DNA from: an uncultured Collinsella sp.
GTDB taxonomy: Bacteria > Actinomycetota > Coriobacteriia > Coriobacteriales > Coriobacteriaceae
Direction of reading: 5' to 3'
Assembly: GCA_900755005.1 (NCBI GenBank)
Contig: CAAEEX010000069.1
Span: forward strand, 1 to 35,447
Length of the DNA stretch: 35,447 nt
Numbering within the stretch: the stretch's first letter is position 1; every line of letters starts with the position of its first letter. Positions 24,631-31,395 of this stretch are shown here, piece by piece. Under the pieces are notes generated by a model that worked only from the letters and a program-made list of their open reading frames with translations, was not told the DNA's origin and made no database searches. The position numbers and the translations under genes were made by a program.

Positions 24631-26229
24631 ATGGATCAAAAGGCTTCCGCAAAAGTCCTCGTACTCGACTTTGGTGCGCAGTACGGTCAGCTCATTGCCC
24701 GTCGCGTCCGCGACCTCAACGTGTATTCCGAGATCGTTCCCTGCGACATCTCGGCCGATGAGATTCGCGAGATGAACGCCTCTGCGCTCATCCTTTCTGG
24801 CGGCCCGGCCTCCGTGTACGCCGAGGACGCTCCGTCCATCGATCCCGCCATCTTTGACCTGGGCCTTCCCGTCCTGGGCTTTTGCTACGGCCATCAGATC
24901 ACGGCCGTGACGCTCGGCGGCAAGGTTGGCCACTCCGAGGTGGGCGAGTACGGCCGCGCCACCATCACGCGTACGGCCGGCGCCAAGCTCTTTAACTCCA
25001 CGCCCATGGAGCAGACCGTGTGGATGAGCCACCGCGACGCCGTGTCCGAGGTGCCCGAGGGCTTTACCGTTACCGCCAGTACCGACGTGTGCCCGGTTGC
25101 CGCCATGGAGTGCGTCGAGCGCAAGATCTTCACCACGCAGTTCCACCCCGAGGTCAAGCACTCCGAGTACGGTCAGCAGCTGCTGAGCAACTTCCTGTTT
25201 GAGATCTGCGGCCTGGAGCCCAACTGGAGCATGGACAACCTGGTCGAGACCATGACGGCCGAGTTCCGCGAGAAGGTCGGCGACGACCGCGTGATTCTGG
25301 CTCTGTCCGGTGGCGTCGACTCCTCCGTCGTGGCTGCGCTGGGCGCACGTGCCGTGGGCAAGCAGATGACCTGTGTGTTCATCAACCACGGTCTGTTGCG
25401 CAAGGGCGAGCCCGAGCAGGTGGAGGAGGTCTTCACCAAGCAGTTCGATGTCGACTTTATCCACGTCCACGCCGAGGACCGTTATGCCGAGCTTCTGGCC
25501 GGTGTGACCGAGCCCGAGGAGAAGCGCCGCATCATCGGCACGCAGTTCTGGAAAGAGTTCTTCGCCGTGGCGCAGCAGCTCGAGACCGATGGCAAGCCGG
25601 TCAAGTACCTGGCTCAGGGCACCATCTACCCCGACATCATCGAGTCCGGCGCTCGCAAGACGGGCGGCAAGACGGCCACCATCAAGAGCCACCACAACCT
25701 GATCCCGTTCCCCGAGGGCGTGCACTTCGACCTTATTGAGCCGCTCGACCACTTCTTTAAGGACGAGGTCCGCGCACTTGGTCTGGCGCTGGGCCTGCCG
25801 GGCCACATCGTGTTCCGCCAGCCTTTCCCGGGCCCGGGTCTTGCCATCCGCATCATTGGTGCGGTCGACAAGGAGAAGCTCGAAATCCTCAAGAACGCCG
25901 ACGCCATCGTGCGCGAGGAGCTCGACGCCTACAACCAGCGTCTGTTTGAGCAGACCGGCGAGCGCAACTCCGAGCACAGCTGCTGGCAGTACTTCGCGGT
26001 CCTGCCCGACATCAAGTCCGTGGGCGTTATGGGCGACGAGCGCACCTACCAGCGCCCGATCATCCTGCGCGCCGTCGAGTCCAGCGATGCCATGACCGCC
26101 GACTGGGCCAAGCTGCCCTACGACGTGCTGGCCCGCATCTCCGGCCGCATCGTTGCCGAGGTCCCCGGTGCCAACCGCGTGTGCTACGACATCACGTCCA
26201 AGCCGCCCGCGACCATCGAGTGGGAGTAA
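24631..26229 (+). CDS. guaA: GMP synthase (glutamine-hydrolysing)
   Basis: The 532-residue product has the amidotransferase domain first (DFGAQYGQLIARRVR, catalytic Cys in GFCYGHQ near residue 90, then His and Glu in FHPEVKHSEYG near 174). The ATP-pyrophosphatase domain follows, with the PP-loop LSGGVDSSV near 226, and a C-terminal dimerisation domain ends VCYDITSKPPATIEWE, as in the family. It converts XMP to GMP with glutamine and ATP. The ATG at 24631 follows GAGGGGGA; an in-frame ATG at 24505 is rejected because the extra residues match nothing. The 3' end is intact. The gene's end coincides with the left boundary of a conjugative element; guaA is a known insertion site for such elements. 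Confidence 0.97.
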   Translation: MDQKASAKVLVLDFGAQYGQLIARRVRDLNVYSEIVPCDISADEIREMNASALILSGGPASVYAEDAPSIDPAIFDLGLPVLGFCYGHQITAVTLGGKVGHSEVGEYGRATITRTAGAKLFNSTPMEQTVWMSHRDAVSEVPEGFTVTASTDVCPVAAMECVERKIFTTQFHPEVKHSEYGQQLLSNFLFEICGLEPNWSMDNLVETMTAEFREKVGDDRVILALSGGVDSSVVAALGARAVGKQMTCVFINHGLLRKGEPEQVEEVFTKQFDVDFIHVHAEDRYAELLAGVTEPEEKRRIIGTQFWKEFFAVAQQLETDGKPVKYLAQGTIYPDIIESGARKTGGKTATIKSHHNLIPFPEGVHFDLIEPLDHFFKDEVRALGLALGLPGHIVFRQPFPGPGLAIRIIGAVDKEKLEILKNADAIVREELDAYNQRLFEQTGERNSEHSCWQYFAVLPDIKSVGVMGDERTYQRPIILRAVESSDAMTADWAKLPYDVLARISGRIVAEVPGANRVCYDITSKPPATIEWE

Positions 26230-26235
26230 TCAGCG

Positions 26236-26251
26236 ATACAAAATCGTATCG
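26236..26251. promoter_or_regulatory. GATAC dyad copy 1 (GATACAAAATCGTATC)
   Basis: This 16-bp dyad GATAC-N6-GTATC lies 6 bp behind the guaA stop. It is the outermost of five copies and lies close to the expected attachment site. Confidence 0.7.
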
Positions 26252-26267
26252 GTTTATGACAATTTAC

Positions 26268-26304
26268 CGCCCCTTGAAAACACCAGTTCAAGGGGCGTTT
26301 TCTT
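26268..26304 (+). terminator. Rho-independent terminator behind guaA
   Basis: CGCCCCTTGAA pairs with TTCAAGGGGCG around an 8-nt loop and is followed by TTTTCTT. It insulates guaA from the element. Confidence 0.92.
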
Positions 26305-26459
26305 ATGCTTTTACGTTCTTTTAAAGTATCGGTATTACAAAAAAATTAGTGAATTCGTGACAACATAAAAAGACTTCACAACGAATGGCTTACAGGTTAT
26401 TTCACATTTTTACCTGCGGTTATGCTAATGAAAAGGCATTACTGAAATAATGAAGCATA

Positions 26460-26475
26460 GATACAAATTCGTATC
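26460..26475. promoter_or_regulatory. GATAC dyad copy 2 (GATACAAATTCGTATC)
   Basis: This is the second copy of the 16-bp dyad, at the end of tandem unit 1. It differs from copy 1 only in the spacer. Confidence 0.7.
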
Positions 26476-26528
26476 TTTACCTGCTGTTTTGCTGATTGAA
26501 CATCAAAGCCACATGTTGCTTATCGAGG

Positions 26529-26544
26529 GATACAGAAACGTATC
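26529..26544. promoter_or_regulatory. GATAC dyad copy 3 (GATACAGAAACGTATC)
   Basis: This third copy lies 69 bp after copy 2 and ends tandem unit 2. Both 5-bp half-sites are conserved exactly. Confidence 0.7.
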
Positions 26545-26595
26545 GGCATTGCTTTTGAACTTCTATCTAAGTTTTTGTCACATTTTTGTCACGAA

Positions 26596-26623
26596 GAAAA
26601 AGGCCTGATAAACAGGCCTTTTC
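26596..26623 (-). terminator. Terminator of the ICE XRE regulator gene
   Basis: AAAAGGCCTG and CAGGCCTTTT form a 10-bp stem with a 5-nt loop, with T-runs on both strands. It lies 24 bp behind the regulator stop and may work in both directions. Confidence 0.88.
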
Positions 26624-26646
26624 ACGGTTCATATGTTCCTTTGGGA

Positions 26647-27078
26647 CTAAGCCTTGAAGGAGTCCTTCCAGGCAAAATACTCGTCTGGCGTCAGTTCGCC
26701 CTCGTCGAAATCACGGCGATTCCTGTACCAGTGATGCAGGGCCCTGGCAAATGCCTCCTGCTCCGGTGTCTCCGGATCAGCGGGCATGGCAAGTACAACC
26801 ATGCCGTCGACCTTAATGGGTTTCAGACCAAGCTTCTCCTCGACGTCAAACAGAGCCTGTACGGCCTCGGTAGGAGTAGAGCCGACGTCCTTGCAGAGAG
26901 CCTCCGCAGAAACCCCCAACGCGTTGGCAAGCGCCTCGATCCCCGGCTGCTTTGGACAGCGCTCTCCCGCCTCGTACTTCCTGATGGTGATCTCGGAGAC
27001 GCCGATCGCATCGCCGAGCTCTGCCTGTTGAAGCCCCTTTGCGGCTCTCATTCTCTTGAGGTTCTGGGCCAGTCCCAT
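26647..27078 (-). CDS. XRE-family regulator of the ICE
   Basis: The 143-residue protein has a Cro/CI-type helix-turn-helix at residues 4-60 (NLKRMRAAKGLQQAELGDAI, VSEITIRKYEAGERCP, IEALANALGVSAEAL). A C-terminal part of about 80 residues (EKLGLKPIKVDGMVVLAMPA, then an acidic helical tail) was not recognised as a known domain; no protease motif for self-cleavage is visible. The ATG at 27078 follows TAGGAG. It is divergent from the excisionase-integrase operon, and the promoter region between them holds two GATAC dyads; three more lie behind its own stop. It is therefore the likely switch that keeps excision genes off. It could also be an activator; repression is inferred from operator placement. 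Confidence 0.85.
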   Translation of the reverse strand: MGLAQNLKRMRAAKGLQQAELGDAIGVSEITIRKYEAGERCPKQPGIEALANALGVSAEALCKDVGSTPTEAVQALFDVEEKLGLKPIKVDGMVVLAMPADPETPEQEAFARALHHWYRNRRDFDEGELTPDEYFAWKDSFKA

Positions 27079-27130
27079 TAGCCACTCCTAGCTGTAATAC
27101 CAAATATGAATTCCAAAGCATTTCCTTGCC

Positions 27131-27146
27131 GATACAAAATTGTATC
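27131..27146. promoter_or_regulatory. GATAC dyad copy 4 (GATACAAAATTGTATC)
   Basis: This copy lies in the divergent promoter region. Its TTGTAT (27140-27145) could be the -35 of the rightward promoter with TGTACA (27162-27167) as -10, so binding would block transcription of the excisionase-integrase operon. Confidence 0.75.
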
Positions 27147-27169
27147 GCTATTCTCATAAATTGTACACC

Positions 27170-27185
27170 GATACAAATACGTATC
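27170..27185. promoter_or_regulatory. GATAC dyad copy 5 (GATACAAATACGTATC)
   Basis: This copy starts 39 bp after copy 4, just behind the probable rightward -10 box and 21 bp before the excisionase-like start codon. Confidence 0.75.
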
Positions 27186-27206
27186 GGTAATGAGAAAGGA
27201 GCACAT

Positions 27207-27416
27207 GTGGAAAACACGCGACTCATAACCGCCAAGGAGATAGCGGAGGACCTCGGGGTGAGCGTCCAGTACGCCTATTCCATCATCAGGCAGCTCAACA
27301 GCGAGCTCGCCGAGGACGGCTGCTTCGTCATTAAGGGAAAGACCAACCGACACTACTACGAGCAAAGGTTCTTCGGCTTCCTTTCCGAAGTGGATATCGA
27401 GGAGGACCTGAAATGA
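27207..27416 (+). CDS. Excisionase-like small helix-turn-helix protein
   Basis: The 69-residue product begins MENTRLITAKEIAEDLGVSV and has one helix-turn-helix (ITAKEIAEDLGVSVQYAYSIIRQL) followed by a basic segment (VIKGKTNRHYYEQRFFG), the layout of small Xis and MerR/AlpA-type DNA-bending proteins. The start is GTG at 27207 after AAAGGAG; an upstream in-frame ATG at 27126 would run through both operators and is rejected. The gene overlaps the integrase start by four bases (ATGA), so the two are made together. In this position an excisionase that directs the integrase toward excision is the most likely role, though a simple regulator is possible. Confidence 0.72.
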   Translation: MENTRLITAKEIAEDLGVSVQYAYSIIRQLNSELAEDGCFVIKGKTNRHYYEQRFFGFLSEVDIEEDLK

Positions 27417-28498
27417 GCGTCCACAGGGACAAGGAGAGGGGCACCTGGAGGGTTGCCCTCCACATCGAGGACGCCTCCGGCAAGCTCGTGAATACCACCA
27501 AGCGCGGTTTCAAGACGAAGTCCGAGGCGCTCGCCTGGGAAAGGAACTTCCTGGCAGATGTCAGGGAGACGGTCGACATGACGTTCGAGGCCTTCTTCGA
27601 GGTGTATGCGAGAGACGTCAAGCCGAGAGTGAGGGTAACGACCTGGGACCAAAAGGAACACCTCATCAAGACCAAGCTGATCCCCTTCTTCGGTAAGAAG
27701 AGGCTCGCCTCCATCACCTCGAAGGACGTGCTCGCATGGCAGAACTCCCTGCTAGAGAGAGCAAAGGAGGACGGAACGCCGTACTCCAGGACCTATCTCA
27801 GGACCGTTGACAATCAGCTATCCGCCATCTTCAACCATGCCGTGAGGCATTACGGCCTGAGGGCCAATCCGGTGCTCGAGGCCGGCAGGCTCGGCGAGAA
27901 GAAGGCCAACGAGATGCTCTTCTGGACCACAGACGAATACCTCAGGTTCTCCGAGGAGCTGACCGACAAGCCGACGCACTTCTACGCGTTCGAAATCCTC
28001 TACTGGTGCGGAATACGAGAGGGCGAGCTCCTCGCGCTCACGCCGGCAGACATCGACCTGGAAAACGGCATCCTCCACATAACCAAAAGTTACGCAAGGC
28101 TCAAGGGCGAGGACGTCATCGGCCCTCCGAAGACGAGCAAGTCCGTGCGCGACGTGAAGCTTCCGCAGTTCCTCATCGAGGAGCTTCGCGAGTTCATGGC
28201 CTACGAGACGATGGTGAAACCGGACGACAGGCTCTTCCCGTTCACGAAGTGCGCTCTGGCCAACACCATGAAGACGGCATCTCGGGCGGCCGGAGTCAAA
28301 CAGATCAGGGTGCATGACCTCAGGCACAGCCATGTCTCCCTGCTCATCAACCTCGGCTTCCCGGCGCTGGCCATCGCGGACCGCCTTGGACACGAGAGCG
28401 TCCACATCACCTACAACTACGCGCACCTCTTCCCCAGCCAGCAGCAGAACGTGGTCGACGTCCTCGACGCGCTCATGGGCGACCAGGGAGAGGAGTAG
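27413..28498 (+). CDS. int: Tyrosine recombinase / ICE integrase
   Basis: The 361-residue product has three parts: an N-terminal arm-binding domain (residues 1-52, RGTWRVALHIED... RGFKTKSEALAW), a core-binding SAM-like domain (about 55-150), and the catalytic domain (about 165-350). Catalytic residues are visible as Arg202 (CGIREGELLAL), a Lys near 240-243 (PPKTSKSVR), His301 and Arg304 (HDLRHSH), His327 (LGHESVHIT) and the nucleophile Tyr336 (NYAHL). It should integrate the element into, and with Xis excise it from, the guaA 3' end. Its gene starts four bases inside the excisionase-like gene. It reads away from guaA about 1.2 kb inside the element. Confidence 0.96.
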   Translation: MSVHRDKERGTWRVALHIEDASGKLVNTTKRGFKTKSEALAWERNFLADVRETVDMTFEAFFEVYARDVKPRVRVTTWDQKEHLIKTKLIPFFGKKRLASITSKDVLAWQNSLLERAKEDGTPYSRTYLRTVDNQLSAIFNHAVRHYGLRANPVLEAGRLGEKKANEMLFWTTDEYLRFSEELTDKPTHFYAFEILYWCGIREGELLALTPADIDLENGILHITKSYARLKGEDVIGPPKTSKSVRDVKLPQFLIEELREFMAYETMVKPDDRLFPFTKCALANTMKTASRAAGVKQIRVHDLRHSHVSLLINLGFPALAIADRLGHESVHITYNYAHLFPSQQQNVVDVLDALMGDQGEE

Positions 28499-28500
28499 CC

Positions 28501-28980
28501 ATGTCCCTGCCCAACAACGACAGAGAGGGACGCTTCAGGAACAAGACCATCGCATTCAGGGTGTCCGACGACGAGAACCGTGAGATCGAGTCGCTCGTAG
28601 CCTTCTCTGACATGACAAAGCAGGACTACCTGATATCGAGGGTGCTCTGCAGGGACATCCACGTACGGCCAACCATCAGGGTCCAAAAGACAATGTCCGC
28701 CGAGCTGTGCAGAATCGCAGACGAGCTAGGCAGGCTCTCTGACGCGAGCGAGGTCGGCCTGAGGCTGCTCGAGCTGTCGCAGGCCATCAAGGAGCTGCTT
28801 GCGGAGATGCACGACAAGGATATGGCAGCCGCCAAGGGCAAGGAGAACCTCAAGATGAGCGAGGTCTCCGACCTGGGATCCCTGATTCCGCCAAGCGCGA
28901 GGCAGGTACCCGTGAGCACCGAGCTAGTGACGCCGGCAAGGAGGCGTCGAAAGGTGCCAAAGGGATTCTTCAAGAACTGA
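28501..28980 (+). CDS. MobC-like ribbon-helix-helix relaxosome accessory protein
   Basis: The 159-residue protein opens with a basic segment and NKTIAFRVSDDENREIES then MTKQDYLISRVL (about residues 14-50), the strand-helix-helix pattern of MobC/RHH proteins that help relaxases open the transfer origin. The middle (about 65-105) is helical and could form a coiled coil; the tail PARRRRKVPKGFFKN is strongly basic and may contact DNA. The ATG lies 2 nt behind the integrase stop, so it is cotranscribed with the integrase. No relaxase gene is visible in the window, so the partner must lie further right. An RHH regulator is the alternative. Confidence 0.7.
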   Translation: MSLPNNDREGRFRNKTIAFRVSDDENREIESLVAFSDMTKQDYLISRVLCRDIHVRPTIRVQKTMSAELCRIADELGRLSDASEVGLRLLELSQAIKELLAEMHDKDMAAAKGKENLKMSEVSDLGSLIPPSARQVPVSTELVTPARRRRKVPKGFFKN

Positions 28981-28987
28981 GAAGCGC

Positions 28988-30142
28988 ATGATTCCAAGAA
29001 AGCTGACCGGAAACGAAGCCGTGGACGCCATGGCAGCCATGGCCGTCACGGGCAACGTCATACCCGCGACCTGGTACAAGACCATAACGACGCCGTCGGG
29101 CAAGGCCGACCTCGTGGCAATAAACATACTCTCGGACGTCCTCTACTGGTACCGTCCCAGAGAGGTTCGCGACGAGTACACGGGCGACGTTGTCGCCTAC
29201 CAGAAGCGCTTCGCCGCCGACTACCTGCAGCGCAGCTACGAGCAGCTCTCCGAGCATTTCGGCATCAGCAAGCGGCAGGCCAAGGACGCCGTGGTAAGGC
29301 TCGAGGAACTGGGGGCGATCAGACGCATATTCCGAAACGTGGAGAGCGGCGCGGGCATGATGGGAAACGTCATGTTCATCGCCATCATGCCCAAACGCAT
29401 CTACGAGCTGACCTTCCCCGAGCAAGCACCAGCCCCTGACCCTATGACGAAAAAACGTCATAGCTATGACGGAGAAGGTCCTGATCCGGGTACCCCTATG
29501 TCGGTATTTCGTCATAGGTATGGCGAAAATTCGCCAGACATATACAAAGACTACTCAGAGACTACAGAGAGATTATCTTCTGACCATCCAACCAACCAGC
29601 CAGAAAGACTTTCTTGTGACAAGGAGGATGGAGGGCTGGCAGAGACAAGCGATGAGTTCGAGAGGGCCTGGGAGAAGGTCCCCCGTTCCAAGGCATCCCA
29701 GTGCGCCAAGGAAAAGGCATGGAGGGTGTGGGGCGACACACTCGATCGCGAGGAGGTCGATGAAGGCTTCCTTGCCAAGACCTACCGACGCTACGTGATC
29801 CAGCAGGAGAACGCCGGTACCGAGCAACGATTCATCGCCACCCTGTCCACCTGGCTGAAGCCCAACAGACCGATCGCAGGACTGAGCCTGGAATCGGCGA
29901 TCTCGGAGCGGAGAGATTCGAGGGCCCGCCTGGAGCGGCAGAGAGCGGCCCAAAAGGCCGAGACCGAGCTCATGGAGAGGGAGGCCGCGATCCGCGAGCA
30001 AGAAGCCGCGTGGCGCGAGTCCGACCCGAGGGCCCAGGAACTCTGGGCAAGAGCCTGGGACCTCAGAGGCGGGTTCGGGCACATGGGCGACGCGATGCAC
30101 GACTACCAGGCCTACCGTGACGAGAAGTTCAAGCCCGGCTAG
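28988..30142 (+). CDS. Winged-helix replication initiator-like protein
   Basis: The 384-residue product has an N-terminal winged-helix region (about residues 35-135; YLQRSYEQLSEHFGISKRQA then RLEELGAIRRIFR) like phage replisome organisers. A polar linker follows (about 145-215). A helical segment FERAWEKVPRSKASQCAKEK through AWRVWGD then STWLKPNRP resembles the FWxxYPxK...KAW motif seen at the C-terminal end of phage O-like and DnaD-like initiators. The end is a charged coiled coil (SERRDSRARLERQRAAQKAE). The polar linker is encoded by a cluster of palindromic repeats (29442-29536), the arrangement known from lambda O, where the origin lies inside the initiator gene. It starts 7 nt behind the MobC-like gene, with TGAGAAG as a weak ribosome site. 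Confidence 0.75.
   Translation: MIPRKLTGNEAVDAMAAMAVTGNVIPATWYKTITTPSGKADLVAINILSDVLYWYRPREVRDEYTGDVVAYQKRFAADYLQRSYEQLSEHFGISKRQAKDAVVRLEELGAIRRIFRNVESGAGMMGNVMFIAIMPKRIYELTFPEQAPAPDPMTKKRHSYDGEGPDPGTPMSVFRHRYGENSPDIYKDYSETTERLSSDHPTNQPERLSCDKEDGGLAETSDEFERAWEKVPRSKASQCAKEKAWRVWGDTLDREEVDEGFLAKTYRRYVIQQENAGTEQRFIATLSTWLKPNRPIAGLSLESAISERRDSRARLERQRAAQKAETELMEREAAIREQEAAWRESDPRAQELWARAWDLRGGFGHMGDAMHDYQAYRDEKFKPG
29442..29536. repeat. Iteron-like inverted repeats inside the initiator gene; candidate replication origin
   Basis: The octamer CTATGACG occurs at 29442-29449 and 29464-29471, with inverted copies CGTCATAG at 29456-29463 and 29510-29517 and a one-mismatch copy CTATGTCG at 29496-29503. 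The pairs face each other around A/T-rich spacers of six bases. A further dyad TGGCGAA/TTCGCCA lies at 29521-29527 and 29530-29536. An A/T-richer stretch (about 29537-29585) follows at once, as expected for a melting region. All of this lies in the reading frame. Confidence 0.65.
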
Positions 30143-30491
30143 GGGCGCGCCGGGGCAATTTTCCTCGGCAAGGAGCCCCCAAGGCATCCGGCTCTTTGAA
30201 AAAGCACCGTCCCATCTGGCGCTTCTTGGAACCGCTGTCCCATAGAGTGGATACCCGGACATGCGGTTTTCTATAGAGTTCATGCTTGTATTACTGTGCA
30301 CAGGCGCGGGTTCAGCCAAGAGGCTGCCCGAAGCGATGCGCCCGCCTGATCCGAAACCTCGTGACGGGTTTCCGTCATCGCATGACGGATTTCGCCACAG
30401 ACATGAAGCGCACCGTTACTCTTCCCAGCATCACCGGGCCTGTATGGGCCGCGGCTACGGCAACTCGCAGCCGTGAGTGATGGAGGAAGCG
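30143..30491. other. Intergenic region of the ICE with a hairpin cluster; candidate oriT
   Basis: No convincing gene: overlapping ORFs of about 64-71 codons are low-complexity shadows without ribosome sites. A 7-bp stem (GCCGGGG/CCTCGGC) lies close to the initiator stop. At 30362-30388 TGACGG, CCGTCAT and ATGACGG alternate and can form two competing hairpins. Position between replication and transfer genes makes this the best place for oriT in the window. Confidence 0.4.
30362..30388. repeat. Alternating TGACGG/CCGTCA hairpin
   Basis: TGACGG (30362-30367) can pair with CCGTCA (30372-30377), and CCGTCAT (30372-30378) can instead pair with ATGACGG (30382-30388) around a 3-nt loop. The ATGACG core is the same as in the octamers inside the initiator gene. 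Confidence 0.6.
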
Positions 30492-30761
30492 ATGGAACAC
30501 CTAGACCCGATAACCAGGCAGTACCTGGGGGTGATCAACAGCTACAAGGACCGAAGCGGCATGTCGACGACCGAGCTCGCAAGGCGCCTTGGGCTGAGCG
30601 ACTCGAACGTCGGGAAGAAGCTGCGCGGAGAGGTGGCCATGTCGGCCACCGAGCTGGTGCAGATCACCTGGCTGTTCAAGATCGAGTTCACCGAGTACTT
30701 CCTCGTGGGCCTTGGCGATCTACCGGAATCCACGCGACCTCAAAGGAAAGAGAAACGCTGA
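30492..30761 (+). CDS. Small XRE-type DNA-binding protein of the ICE
   Basis: The 89-residue product has a helix-turn-helix at about residues 20-70 (SGMSTTELARRLGLSDSNVG, KKLRGEVAMSATELVQITWL), the Cro/CI-like pattern, with a short basic tail (RPQRKEKR). The ATG at 30492 follows GGAGGA at 4 nt; an in-frame ATG at 30477 is not preceded by a ribosome site. It stands alone between the hairpin region and the transfer genes, and a 23-bp palindrome starts 2 bp behind its stop. It may regulate the conjugation operon through that palindrome, but no direct evidence is seen. Confidence 0.75.
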   Translation: MEHLDPITRQYLGVINSYKDRSGMSTTELARRLGLSDSNVGKKLRGEVAMSATELVQITWLFKIEFTEYFLVGLGDLPESTRPQRKEKR

Positions 30762-30762
30762 C

Positions 30763-30785
30763 GACTGGGACAAATTGTCCCAGTC
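30763..30785. repeat. 23-bp palindrome before the transfer operon
   Basis: GACTGGGACAA, one central A, and its exact reverse complement. A nearly identical palindrome lies inside virB4 at 34659-34679. There is no T-run, so it is more likely an operator or a dispersed palindrome than a terminator. Confidence 0.75.
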
Positions 30786-30804
30786 CATCTAGGGGGGGGG
30801 AATC

Positions 30805-31395
30805 ATGCCAAGCGACTTCGGAGACGAATCCGGCGAGAAGCTGTTCGACTGGATGCTCCGCCTGGGCCAGGAGGCCGGACAGGCCGCCATGACCCACAGC
30901 GCGGCGAGGGTCTCCATGGCCTTCAGGAACGCCGTCGGCGAGATCGGAAGCGAGCAATCGGCAATCACCGCAGGCGTCGAGCAGGCAAGCGAGGCGCCCG
31001 AGTGGGCGAAGCTGAACCTGCATGAGTTCAAAGATCTCCCCGAGTTCGACACCATCAAGGAGATCATCGACTCGAAGCTTGAACGCGAGGCGCTCCAGCA
31101 CGAGTTCTTCGACGAGGGCGAGAAGTCGTACCTCATCTTCAGAGTGGACGACGCGCCCGAGGTCGCCAGATGCTTCGACGAGCTGGCAACGGAGACCACG
31201 AGGGCCTGCAAGAAGGCCGAGCAGCAGCTCTCCAAGGAAAAGGGCCGGGCATCGGCCAGGGACGGCGAAACGCTTGGCGACCCCGACAAGGAGCCGCTCC
31301 AGGACCGAGTCGAGGCCTTCAGGAAATCGGCAGAGCTCGCGGAACGCGCCCATGGCCGCAGCCGCGAGGTCATCGACCAAGCGAGGGGACGTTGA
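30805..31395 (+). CDS. PcfB-like (DUF3801) conjugation accessory protein
   Basis: The 196-residue product has the features of DUF3801/PcfB proteins that sit directly before VirD4-type coupling proteins in Gram-positive elements: an N-terminal helical part (EKLFDWMLRLGQEAGQAAM), a central alpha/beta module in which EFFDEGEKSYLIFRVDDAPE and VARCFDELA match the family's strand-helix core (about residues 90-130), and a charged helical tail. PcfB acts with the coupling protein PcfC in substrate docking in enterococcal plasmids. Its ATG follows a run of nine G, an unusual but strong ribosome site. It overlaps the coupling-protein gene by four bases (TTGA), so translation is coupled. Confidence 0.75.
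   Translation: MPSDFGDESGEKLFDWMLRLGQEAGQAAMTHSAARVSMAFRNAVGEIGSEQSAITAGVEQASEAPEWAKLNLHEFKDLPEFDTIKEIIDSKLEREALQHEFFDEGEKSYLIFRVDDAPEVARCFDELATETTRACKKAEQQLSKEKGRASARDGETLGDPDKEPLQDRVEAFRKSAELAERAHGRSREVIDQARGR

Larger units (their letters stand above)
26409..26544. repeat. Two imperfect tandem units of about 67-69 bp, each ending in a GATAC dyad
   Basis: Unit 1 (26409-26475) and unit 2 (26476-26544) both start TTTACCTGC, share a GTT-GCT-AT-GAA pattern in the next 20 bases, and end with a GATAC-N6-GTATC dyad. Apart from these repeats and two terminators I see nothing gene-like in 26230-26646. Confidence 0.6.

Noticed and set aside
24373..25977. A 534-codon open frame on the minus strand opposite guaA
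   Set aside because: Its composition (many Leu, Gly, His, Asp) is that of a reverse-frame shadow, and guaA on the plus strand is certain.
26236..26544. A CRISPR array reading of the GATAC repeats
   Set aside because: Only three copies of a short 16-bp dyad with irregular spacing (224 and 69 bp) and no cas genes; operator or arm-site use fits better.
30261..30480. Short ORFs in the candidate oriT region
   Set aside because: There is no ribosome site, the sequence is biased, and the frames cross the hairpin cluster; a non-coding role fits better.
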